Source: Polynucleobacter meluiroseus (GTDB lineage Bacteria > Pseudomonadota > Gammaproteobacteria > Burkholderiales > Burkholderiaceae). Taken from it: a DNA stretch of 8,989 bases. Positions 1 to 5,848 of the stretch are shown here, piece after piece. The stretch's first letter is position 1. Every line of letters begins with the position of its first letter. The notes beneath the pieces are model-generated. The model was not told the origin of the DNA, made no database searches, and worked only from the letters and a program-made list of their open reading frames with translations. The translations under genes and the position numbers were made by a program. The DNA lies in the NCBI GenBank assembly GCA_943329505.2, contig CALQED020000034.1, forward strand, positions 1 through 8,989. Reading direction: 5' to 3'.

Positions 1-1
1 A

Positions 2-1030
2 GTCGAGCGTAACTTAGCGCGCTTACGTTCTGAGTATGGCCAGGTCGCCCGCGATGCTTTCCAGGTAGTTGCCCAAGAAGTGGCTCAAGCAGAGTTGGGG
101 ATTGAGCCGAGCACTCAGCTAAGCGCCAAAGCCAATCAACCAGATCAGGCCAGGCAGGTCGAGCAGGGGGCCTATCGCACCTGGGAGTTTGGTGAGTTAC
201 CTGAGACATTAGAAATTCAAAAAGGCAATAAGACTTTATTTGGATACCCAGCACTGATTGATCGCGGAGATTGCTGTGATCTTGAGGTGTTCGATGATTT
301 GCTTGAGGCGCGCAAGCAGCATGCGCTGGGCTTACGTCGTCTATTTGCGCTGGGTAACAAAGACACACTGAAAGCATTACAAAAACAATTGCCTGGCATT
401 CGTGAGCTCGGTTTACTGTTTATGAATGTGGGCTCAGTGGAATTATTAATCGAACAGATTTTGAATTTGGCGATTGAGCGCGCTTTTATGAATGAGCCAC
501 TACCAAATAATGCGGAGCAGTTTGCTGAGCGACTGCAAGCAGGTAAACCTAGACTGTCTCTCATTGCACAAGAAATTTCACGTCATGCCTTAGCCGCTCT
601 TCAGGGATATGCCGATCTACAAAAGAAGATGGCTCAAGCAAAAGCAGCATCGCCCAGTGCTTATGCTGATATTCAGTCTCAAGTACAAGGCTTAATCTTC
701 CCCAAATTTGTGGCGGAGGTCCCTTATATGCAATTGGTGCACTTGCCTCGATATCTGAAAGGGATTGCTATGCGTATCGACAAGATGCGCTCTAACCCAG
801 CCCGAGACGCCCAGTGTCAAAAAGACTGGGAGTCAGTTGCCAGACCTTGGCAAAAGCGCATGCAGGGCAATAAAGGTTCTGCCGCATATGCGATGGCCGA
901 AGATCAGGCTTTAATCGATTTTCGCTGGCAATTGGAGGAGTTGAGGGTGGCTCTTTACGCACAGGAGCTAAAAACGCCGACCCCCATGTCGCTCAAGCGC
1001 CTTGAAAAAGTTTTGGCGAGTTTGCGCTAG
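2..1030 (+). CDS. hrpA: ATP-dependent RNA helicase HrpA, C-terminal part (5' end outside window)
   Basis: The reading frame is open from the left edge (codon phase from base 2) to a TAG at 1028-1030, giving 342 residues without an internal stop. It resembles the DUF3418 region that ends bacterial HrpA, a DEAH-box RNA helicase of about 1300 residues. Recognisable blocks, in order, are RTWEFGELPE, GYPALIDRGD, LRRLFAL, RLSLIAQEISR, PRYLKGIAMRIDKMRSNPARDA and, near the end, FRWQLEELRVALYAQELKTP. The helicase motor domains would lie upstream of the window. The GTG at position 80 is in frame, but homologous sequence (ERNLARLRSEYGQVARDAF) continues upstream of it, so it is not the real start. In E. 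coli HrpA is linked to RNA processing and rescue of stalled ribosomes; that role is known for the family and not visible here. No terminator hairpin follows the stop. The family call is firm; the exact function of this C-terminal domain is not. Confidence 0.93.
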   Translation, partial: VERNLARLRSEYGQVARDAFQVVAQEVAQAELGIEPSTQLSAKANQPDQARQVEQGAYRTWEFGELPETLEIQKGNKTLFGYPALIDRGDCCDLEVFDDLLEARKQHALGLRRLFALGNKDTLKALQKQLPGIRELGLLFMNVGSVELLIEQILNLAIERAFMNEPLPNNAEQFAERLQAGKPRLSLIAQEISRHALAALQGYADLQKKMAQAKAASPSAYADIQSQVQGLIFPKFVAEVPYMQLVHLPRYLKGIAMRIDKMRSNPARDAQCQKDWESVARPWQKRMQGNKGSAAYAMAEDQALIDFRWQLEELRVALYAQELKTPTPMSLKRLEKVLASLR

Positions 1031-1076
1031 GTCAAATCCATCAGTCTTTAAGGGTCTTTTGGGATCAAGCATTGCT

Positions 1077-1082
1077 TACAAT
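1077..1082 (+). promoter_or_regulatory. Possible -10 box for the beta-propeller operon
   Basis: TACAAT matches the TATAAT consensus at five of six bases. It lies in the 52-nt gap after hrpA, immediately before two closely spaced ATG codons (1083 and 1089). Transcription would start near 1089, so the mRNA might be leaderless. No good -35 hexamer is seen at 16-18 bp spacing (the sequence near 1054 is poor). A match of this quality could arise by chance. Confidence 0.3.
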
Positions 1083-2111
1083 ATGCTCATGAGTACATTT
1101 ATAAAGATTAGAGCTTTTTGCACTATTGCCATATCTATTGCTATATCGTCAGCTTCCCACTTTGTTTTTGCTCAGACTGCTCCATCTTCTGCTTTACCAG
1201 CCCAACCTAAATTAGCAGTAGTACTCAATTCTGGTGAAGCATCCGTGAGTTTGATTGATATGCCAAGTCGGCAGGTCATCAAGACTATTCCGGTAGGTAA
1301 AGAGCCGCATCACTTGATGATGACGCCTGATCAAAAAACACTGCTGATCGCTAATGCCGCAGGAAATGATATTGCCTTGATGAATCCTGTCAGTGGCGAG
1401 ATCACTGGCCGTATACCCAATATTATTGATCCATACCAAATTGGCTATTCTCCCAATAACAAGTGGTTTGTGGCCAATGGTAATCGTTTAGACCGAGTTG
1501 ATATTTATGCAGCAAATGGCGCTGACTTTAAATTGGCGAAGACGGTGAAGTTGGCAAAGACACCCAGTCATATTGCCTTTACTGCTGATAGCAAAATTGC
1601 CTTTATTACCTTACAAGATTCTAATGAGCTCGCAGCCATTGATTTAGAAAGCCAGACCGTATTGTGGGTCATGTCTACTGGCAAAGTCCCCGCAGGTTTG
1701 TGGATGACACCAGGCGATCAATATTTATTAGTGGGTATCACGGGCGAGGATTATGTCCAAGTGATCGATTGGAAAACTCGTAAGGAAGTAAAGCGTATCC
1801 TCACTGGCAAGGGTGCACATAACTTTCGTCCTTTGGGGGACAAGAAGCACGTTTTTGTCAGTAATCGTATTGCTTCAACAATTAGTCTGATCAATATGCA
1901 AACCCTGGAGAAGGTGGGAGATATTACTGGCCTACCTGCTGGCCCGGATGATATGGAAATTACCCCCGATGGCAAAACGCTGTGGGTTACTTTACGTTTC
2001 GCCAAAAAGACTGGGGTGATCGATATTCCCACAATGAAGTTGGTGAGCGTTATTCCAGTCGGAAAGTCTCCACATGGAGTGTTCTTTTACCCCAGGGCTC
2101 CGTGGGAGTAA
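1083..2111 (+). CDS. Secreted YVTN/YncE-family beta-propeller protein
   Basis: This predicted periplasmic or secreted protein of 342 residues starts with a Sec signal peptide (basic MSTFIKIR, hydrophobic stretch, likely cleavage after FVFA before QTAP). The mature part is a run of about seven beta-propeller blades of the YVTN/YncE type, each with a pattern like 'VSLIDMPSRQVIKTIPVGKEPHHL.MTPDQKTLLIAN'. Later copies include 'PAGPDDMEITPDGKTLWVT' and, last, 'KLVSVIPVGKSPHGVFF'. The open frame extends back to a TTG at 1002, but that lies inside hrpA and would put 27 residues before the signal peptide, so I reject it. ATG 1083 and ATG 1089 are both possible; neither has a Shine-Dalgarno sequence. 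Propellers of this class usually bind partners or ligands rather than catalyse; the ligand is unknown. It is followed after 12 nt by a secreted deacetylase gene, so an envelope role is inferred. Confidence 0.85.
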   Translation: MLMSTFIKIRAFCTIAISIAISSASHFVFAQTAPSSALPAQPKLAVVLNSGEASVSLIDMPSRQVIKTIPVGKEPHHLMMTPDQKTLLIANAAGNDIALMNPVSGEITGRIPNIIDPYQIGYSPNNKWFVANGNRLDRVDIYAANGADFKLAKTVKLAKTPSHIAFTADSKIAFITLQDSNELAAIDLESQTVLWVMSTGKVPAGLWMTPGDQYLLVGITGEDYVQVIDWKTRKEVKRILTGKGAHNFRPLGDKKHVFVSNRIASTISLINMQTLEKVGDITGLPAGPDDMEITPDGKTLWVTLRFAKKTGVIDIPTMKLVSVIPVGKSPHGVFFYPRAPWE

Positions 2112-2123
2112 GGCAGCGGATCG

Positions 2124-2912
2124 ATGAAGCACGCTAGCATCATTCGTTTAGCCGCCGCGCTATTACTCGGTTATTTTGTATTCGCTGCCAGCGCACAGAC
2201 TCCTAGCTGCAATAAGACAGTCTATTTAACGTTTGATACGGGCAATATGTCTGTTGCACATCAGATCGCTGAAATATTAAAGCGTCAAGATATTAAGGCT
2301 AGCTTTTTTCTATCGAATGAAAAAACCTATCGTGGCGATTTCGCGCTCGAGGATTCCTGGAAACCTTTTTGGCAGCAACTCGCTAAAGCAGGCCATCATT
2401 TTGGCAGCCATACCTACGACCATACTTATTTTGTAAAAGATGGGCCAAGGGGGGAAGTCTTTGAAAGGCCTCAATTTGGTCCAAAGGCTGGCATGACGAT
2501 GCTTTATAACGAAGCAACTATGTGTAAAGAAATTCGTAGGGTAGACCAGCGTTTTCAAGAAATGACTGGCCAGCCTTTGCAAAGAATTTGGCGTGCCCCT
2601 GGCGGCAAAACTTCGCCAACTTTAATTCGGATGGGCGATAGCTGCGGTTATCAACATATTGGCTGGTCTCCCGCTGGTTTCTTAGGAGATGAGTTGCATT
2701 CCGATAAGCATCCAAACAGCATCCTTTTAGAGAAGGCTAGTCGTGACCTCCAGGATGGCGATATCGCTATGGCTCATCTTGGTATTTGGTCCAGAAAAGA
2801 TCCCTGGGCGCCCGCAGTGCTCGAGCGATTGATCGTTAATCTCAAGCAACGGGGATTCTGCTTTGGCATATTGCCCATCGCGCACAAAAATTCTGTAGAT
2901 CAGTCAAAATAA
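2124..2912 (+). CDS. Secreted polysaccharide deacetylase (CE4/NodB homology domain)
   Basis: This 262-residue protein has a Sec signal peptide (cleavage likely after AASA, residue 24) and one NodB domain. CE4 enzymes remove N- or O-acetyl groups from polysaccharides with a metal held by Asp-His-His. Motif 1 is TFDTG (36-40), motif 2 is HTYDH (H96, H100), motif 3 is RAPGG (157-161), and the late His motif is AHLG (H218). WSPAGFLGDELHSDK (181-195) probably forms part of the active-site wall. The usual motif 1 is TFDDG; here the second Asp, normally a metal ligand, is Thr39, while the presumed catalytic base D38 is kept. I recall TFDTG in related Burkholderiales proteins, so this may be a subfamily trait and not decay. 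ATG 2124 follows the previous stop by 12 nt with only a weak ribosome site (AAGG at 2110). The substrate (peptidoglycan, exopolysaccharide or other) cannot be read from the sequence. Confidence 0.88.
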   Translation: MKHASIIRLAAALLLGYFVFAASAQTPSCNKTVYLTFDTGNMSVAHQIAEILKRQDIKASFFLSNEKTYRGDFALEDSWKPFWQQLAKAGHHFGSHTYDHTYFVKDGPRGEVFERPQFGPKAGMTMLYNEATMCKEIRRVDQRFQEMTGQPLQRIWRAPGGKTSPTLIRMGDSCGYQHIGWSPAGFLGDELHSDKHPNSILLEKASRDLQDGDIAMAHLGIWSRKDPWAPAVLERLIVNLKQRGFCFGILPIAHKNSVDQSK

Positions 2913-2915
2913 AGC

Positions 2916-3887
2916 ATGGATTTAAGCCTTATTCCCTCTGCAATTTCAAGCGCCTATGGCAGCGTTCAAGAATGGATTTTTGCCAATCTGGTGGGCCCAT
3001 TGTTATATCAATTCGATTTAATGTCTTGGGCCGAAGACGCCTTTGATGGCATTGATTGGTTTCTATTTGGTTGCGTGCAAATACTTCTGATCATGTTTGT
3101 TTTGCGAACTTGGGAGCGCTTTAATCCTGCTGAAGTACAAGAACGTTTTGCATCTTCAACTAAGGCGGATATTTTTTATACCTTGCTGCATCGCTTAGGT
3201 ATTTTTCATGGCTTGATCTTTATTATGCTCTCAGGCTTCTTTTTTGAGATCGATTCTATCCTGCATGATTTTCGGTTTGATCGCTTCAATGTAGAAAACT
3301 GGTGGCCAGGTGTTACCACCATCCCAGTAGTGAGCTTTTTTCTCTATTTAGTATTGCTGGACTTCGTGGATTATCTCTACCATCGCGCTTCACATACCTT
3401 TCATGGTTGGTGGCAGCTCCACGCCTTACATCACAGTCAAACAGTCATGACTGCTTGGTCAGATAATCGCAATCATTTCTTAGATGAACTCATGCATGCA
3501 GTAGCCATGTCATTTTTTGCACTTTTGTTTGGCGTCTCACCAGGTCAATTTATTGTGCTAGTAGCGCTGAGTCAGTTTATTCAGAGTTGGCAGCATGCCA
3601 ATATCAAAGTTCACTTAGGCCTTGCGCGCTATCTCTTGATCTCGCCGATGTATCACCGCCTGCATCATGCTGTAGGTTATGGGCATGAGGCGATCGGTAA
3701 ACCCGGAGTATTGGGTGGTTGTAATTTTGGCATCTTATTTCCATGGTGGGATATGGCTTTTAAGACCGTCATCTTCCCTAAAGCGGTTTATCCCACTGGC
3801 GTGCGAAACTTAGCTGTTTCTCAGAATGTGATTACTCAGCAGTGGCAGGGCTTGGTACATGCATTTCGGGAGTTATTCCCAAAGTAA
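2916..3887 (+). CDS. Fatty acid hydroxylase / sterol desaturase family membrane protein
   Basis: This integral membrane protein of 323 residues belongs to the di-iron hydroxylase superfamily (Pfam FA_hydroxylase). The three histidine clusters that bind the two irons are present and correctly ordered: HRASH (156-160), HALHH (169-173) and HRLHH (247-251). Extra conserved-looking histidines are at H187 (NRNHFLDE) and H227 (SWQHANI). Hydrophobic segments near 48-64, 95-112, 137-152 and 195-222 fit a multi-pass inner-membrane enzyme with the iron site on the cytoplasmic side. Such enzymes hydroxylate or desaturate lipids using O2; the substrate is unknown, and bacterial members are often mis-named sterol desaturases. 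ATG 2916 lies 3 nt after the deacetylase stop and has no clear Shine-Dalgarno sequence, which suggests translational coupling. The family call is secure; the reaction is inferred. Confidence 0.9.
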   Translation: MDLSLIPSAISSAYGSVQEWIFANLVGPLLYQFDLMSWAEDAFDGIDWFLFGCVQILLIMFVLRTWERFNPAEVQERFASSTKADIFYTLLHRLGIFHGLIFIMLSGFFFEIDSILHDFRFDRFNVENWWPGVTTIPVVSFFLYLVLLDFVDYLYHRASHTFHGWWQLHALHHSQTVMTAWSDNRNHFLDELMHAVAMSFFALLFGVSPGQFIVLVALSQFIQSWQHANIKVHLGLARYLLISPMYHRLHHAVGYGHEAIGKPGVLGGCNFGILFPWWDMAFKTVIFPKAVYPTGVRNLAVSQNVITQQWQGLVHAFRELFPK

Positions 3888-3905
3888 ACATGCTGATGGG
3901 AACCT

Positions 3906-3911
3906 AAAGGA
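3906..3911 (+). promoter_or_regulatory. Shine-Dalgarno sequence of the EI24 gene
   Basis: AAAGGA lies five bases before the ATG at 3917. It supports that start and is one of the stronger ribosome sites in the left-hand gene cluster. Confidence 0.7.
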
Positions 3912-3916
3912 ATTTT

Positions 3917-4786
3917 ATGGTTGGATTACAGCAAGTATTTAAATCATTTGGGCTGGCGCTCGTGGGTACGATGCACCCACGCATGCTATGGCTCAGCTTG
4001 CGACCCTTTCTGATTGTTGCAGTTCTGTGGGGCTGCCTCATCTGGCTCACGTGGACACCAGTGCTTGAATCTTTGAGTATTTTTCTAACAACGTCGATCT
4101 TTACTAGCTGGATACAAGAGGGATTGATTTGGGCTGGCTTTGAAAATGCACGGGCCTGGATCGCACCGCTATTTTTTGTGATGCTGATCATTCCCTTAAT
4201 CACGATCAGTCTATTGGTGTTGATTGCTTTTTCAACTGTGCCCACAATTGTGAGGATTGTTGCTCGGCAATCAAATTATCACGGCTTGGAATCAAAGCGG
4301 GGCGGCGGACTCTTGGGAAGTTTGGTTTATACCTTGTGGTCTGCACTCATTTGTTTAGTATTGGTGATGCTAACCCTGCCAGTGTGGTGGGTGCCTCCAC
4401 TAGTGGCGATATTGCCACCCTTATTATGGGGCTGGCTAACGATGCGCTTGATGTCATATGACGTATTGGCCCAGCATGCCAGCACCGAAGAGCGTGATTT
4501 GCTCTTGGAAAAATATCGTTGGCCATTACTCACTATGGGCATTGCCTCCGGCATGCTTGGCGCTGTCCCGACCTTTTTCTGGGCCACTTCTGCTTTGGCT
4601 TTGGTATTGTTTCCAATAGTGAGTTTTGTAGCACTTTGGGTTTACTCTCTCATCTTTGTGTTTGCTGCTTTATGGTTCAGTCATTTCTTGTTGGACGCTT
4701 TGCAAACCCTGAGAAAAGAAGAGTTGGAAAAATCTTTAACAGTTGAAACGCGTATCGTAAATTCGGAGCTCCCGTACCATGGTTGA
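3917..4786 (+). CDS. EI24-domain (CysZ-like) multi-pass membrane protein
   Basis: The protein has 289 residues and is very hydrophobic. Likely membrane segments are near 26-46, 82-106, 134-154, 157-175 and 203-257 (probably two or more). The layout resembles the EI24 domain family (Pfam EI24), which includes the sulfate transporter CysZ. Fitting features are an N-terminal amphipathic stretch (MVGLQQVFKSFGLAL), a loop with PTIVRIVARQSNYHGLESKRGGG (109-131) before a membrane pair, and LTMRLMSYDVLAQHASTEER (174-193), a polar segment commonly seen in these proteins. Sulfate transport would be a guess: many proteobacterial EI24 proteins are uncharacterised and no sulfur genes are nearby. The gene starts 29 nt after the hydroxylase stop with a good ribosome site, and its last 8 nt overlap the next gene. 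The charged C-terminal tail (from about 263) is probably cytoplasmic. Confidence 0.78.
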   Translation: MVGLQQVFKSFGLALVGTMHPRMLWLSLRPFLIVAVLWGCLIWLTWTPVLESLSIFLTTSIFTSWIQEGLIWAGFENARAWIAPLFFVMLIIPLITISLLVLIAFSTVPTIVRIVARQSNYHGLESKRGGGLLGSLVYTLWSALICLVLVMLTLPVWWVPPLVAILPPLLWGWLTMRLMSYDVLAQHASTEERDLLLEKYRWPLLTMGIASGMLGAVPTFFWATSALALVLFPIVSFVALWVYSLIFVFAALWFSHFLLDALQTLRKEELEKSLTVETRIVNSELPYHG

Positions 4787-5642
4787 TGTCATTAAAAAAG
4801 TTGAAGTAGATGCAGCAGGAAAGGATGCCAAGGCATCTAGACGATTTGGATTAATTATTATTGGTGATGAAATTTTGTCTGGCCGTCGCCAGGATAAACA
4901 TATGAGCAAGCTCATTGAGCTCCTCAATGAAAGGGGCCTCAATCTTGCCTGGGCAAAATATGTTGCTGATGATCCAGAGCAAATCACAGCAACCCTAAAA
5001 GAGAGTTTTGCCAGTGGCGACGTCGTGTTCAGCACTGGCGGCATTGGCGCAACTCCTGACGACCACACGCGGCAGTGTGCGGCACTTGCATTAGGTAGCA
5101 CTATCGCATTGCATCCCATGGCAAAAGAGTTGATTACAGGCCGTATTCAGGCGACAGCAGAGGGCGACCCCGTGAAAGCTGATCTCAATACTCCCGAGAA
5201 TCAACATCGCTTCAAGATGGGTGAATTTCCGGTTGGAAGTGAAATCATTCCGAATCCCTATAACCAGATTCCAGGATTTCGGATTCAGGAGCATCACTTT
5301 GTTCCTGGCTTTCCAGTGATGGCAGCCCCCATGATGGAGTGGTGTTTAGATGCGCATTACAGCGATCTATTTCATCAAGAAAATTGGGCAGAACAAAGTT
5401 TTATCGTGCCTAAAGGGATTGAGTCAGTCTTAACGCCATTGATGGAGCGTATAGAGACTAATTTTCCGGGGGTAAAGGTCTTTAGCCTTCCCTCTGTAGG
5501 GGACCCGAGCAAGGGCGGGGTATACGTTGATAGGCATATCGAGTTGGGTATCAAGGGTAATGCCAATCTACTAGAAAGTGCCTGGAGCGCCCTAAGAACG
5601 GGCACGCAAGCCTTGGGCTATGAAATTCACGATATTACTTAG
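4779..5642 (+). CDS. CinA N-terminal-like (COG1058) molybdopterin-binding-fold protein
   Basis: The protein has 287 residues with the MoaB/MogA-like fold found at the N-terminus of CinA. Motifs are FGLIIIGDEILSGRRQDKH (23-41) and STGGIGATPDDHTRQ (85-99), the usual TGG-G-T-DD loop that binds a nucleotide or pterin. In CinA this domain (COG1058) has ADP-ribose pyrophosphatase activity in some species, while the separate C-terminal PncC-type domain is an NMN amidohydrolase. That second domain is absent, so this is a single-domain form often annotated 'competence/damage-inducible protein A'. Nothing here shows a role in competence. About 20 residues precede the domain and look like a non-conserved tail. 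ATG 4779 overlaps the EI24 gene by 8 nt and has GGAG ten bases upstream (4765-4768), so the two genes are likely co-translated. The TAG stop at 5640-5642 lies only 7 nt before the first NtrC-type dyad. Confidence 0.86.
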   Translation: MVDVIKKVEVDAAGKDAKASRRFGLIIIGDEILSGRRQDKHMSKLIELLNERGLNLAWAKYVADDPEQITATLKESFASGDVVFSTGGIGATPDDHTRQCAALALGSTIALHPMAKELITGRIQATAEGDPVKADLNTPENQHRFKMGEFPVGSEIIPNPYNQIPGFRIQEHHFVPGFPVMAAPMMEWCLDAHYSDLFHQENWAEQSFIVPKGIESVLTPLMERIETNFPGVKVFSLPSVGDPSKGGVYVDRHIELGIKGNANLLESAWSALRTGTQALGYEIHDIT

Positions 5643-5649
5643 TCTATTT

Positions 5650-5668
5650 TTGCACTAAAGTAGTGCAA
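5650..5668 (+). promoter_or_regulatory. NtrC binding site 1 (upstream enhancer of glnA)
   Basis: TTGCACTA-AAG-TAGTGCAA is a perfect 8-bp inverted repeat around three bases and contains the TGCAC-N7-GTGCA core of enterobacterial NtrC sites. Its centre (5659) is 52 bp, about five helical turns, from the second site and roughly 136 bp upstream of the predicted glnA transcription start. An ntrC gene lies in the same operon. The match is to a remembered consensus; no binding data are available here. Confidence 0.8.
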
Positions 5669-5703
5669 TTTCCTAGTTTTTAGGGGGTTAAAGGGTCAAT
5701 TGG

Positions 5704-5718
5704 GCACTTAATTAGTGC
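5704..5718 (+). promoter_or_regulatory. NtrC binding site 2 (glnA enhancer)
   Basis: GCACT-TAATT-AGTGC keeps the GCAC-N7-GTGC arms of an NtrC site. The flanking bases are less symmetric than in site 1 (G on the left where T is expected), so it may be the weaker of a cooperative pair. Its centre (5711) would be near -84 from the predicted sigma-54 start. A weak sigma-70-like -10 (AATAAT, 5719-5724) abuts it, which could let bound NtrC repress a basal promoter. Confidence 0.72.
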
Positions 5719-5768
5719 AATAATGACTCTTCCCCGTTGTTTGCTTCAGTAAATTAGATACATCCATT

Positions 5769-5784
5769 GGGCATGTTGAATGCC
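5769..5784 (+). promoter_or_regulatory. Candidate sigma-54 (-24/-12) promoter of glnA
   Basis: GGGCAT-GTTGA-ATGCC has the invariant GG (5770-5771) and GC (5782-5783) at the required 10-bp separation. It matches TGGCAC-N5-TTGCW at GGCA and TGC and differs at the outer T, the last base of the -24 block, the first T of the -12 block and its final base. Transcription would begin near 5795, leaving a leader of about 54 nt before glnA. The element is also a 5-bp inverted repeat (GGCAT/ATGCC). Its position downstream of two NtrC dyads is the main support. Confidence 0.55.
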
Positions 5785-5835
5785 TGGAATAAACAAGGGT
5801 GTATGCCTTGAGTTTGAATTCCGAGTTTTGTTTAT

Positions 5836-5843
5836 AGAGGAGA
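5836..5843 (+). promoter_or_regulatory. Strong Shine-Dalgarno sequence of glnA
   Basis: AGAGGAGA lies five bases before ATG 5849. It decides that start over the in-frame ATG at 5780, which has no ribosome site and falls inside the predicted promoter. Confidence 0.85.
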
Positions 5844-5848
5844 TTTGC

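Noticed and set aside
1002..1082. TTG start at 1002 for the beta-propeller gene
   Set aside because: It lies inside the hrpA coding sequence, has no ribosome site and would put 27 residues ahead of a clear signal peptide that starts at ATG 1083 or 1089.
4519..4746. Plus-strand alternative frame inside the EI24 gene
   Set aside because: It lies fully within a conserved membrane-protein gene and its product is a low-complexity Cys/Phe-rich sequence without features of a real protein.
4779..5642. CinA-like gene as a truncated pseudogene
   Set aside because: The COG1058 domain is complete with intact motifs and a C-terminal region beyond the core. Stand-alone COG1058 proteins are common, so absence of PncC does not mean decay.
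5672..5684. CCTA-GTTTT-TAGG inverted repeat
   Set aside because: A 4-bp AT-containing stem is too short to call a terminator or operator.
5702..5719. GGGCAC...GTGCA as a sigma-54 promoter
   Set aside because: The GG to GC distance is 12-13 bp instead of 10. The sequence is better explained as an NtrC dyad.
5719..5724. AATAAT as a sigma-70 -10 box for glnA
   Set aside because: It matches five of six bases, but no acceptable -35 lies 16-18 bp upstream, so it is not listed as a promoter, only mentioned beside NtrC site 2.
5780..5848. ATG 5780 as the glnA start (23 extra residues)
   Set aside because: It overlaps the predicted sigma-54 element and has no Shine-Dalgarno sequence. ATG 5849 has AGAGGAGA five bases upstream and gives the standard 471-residue GlnA.
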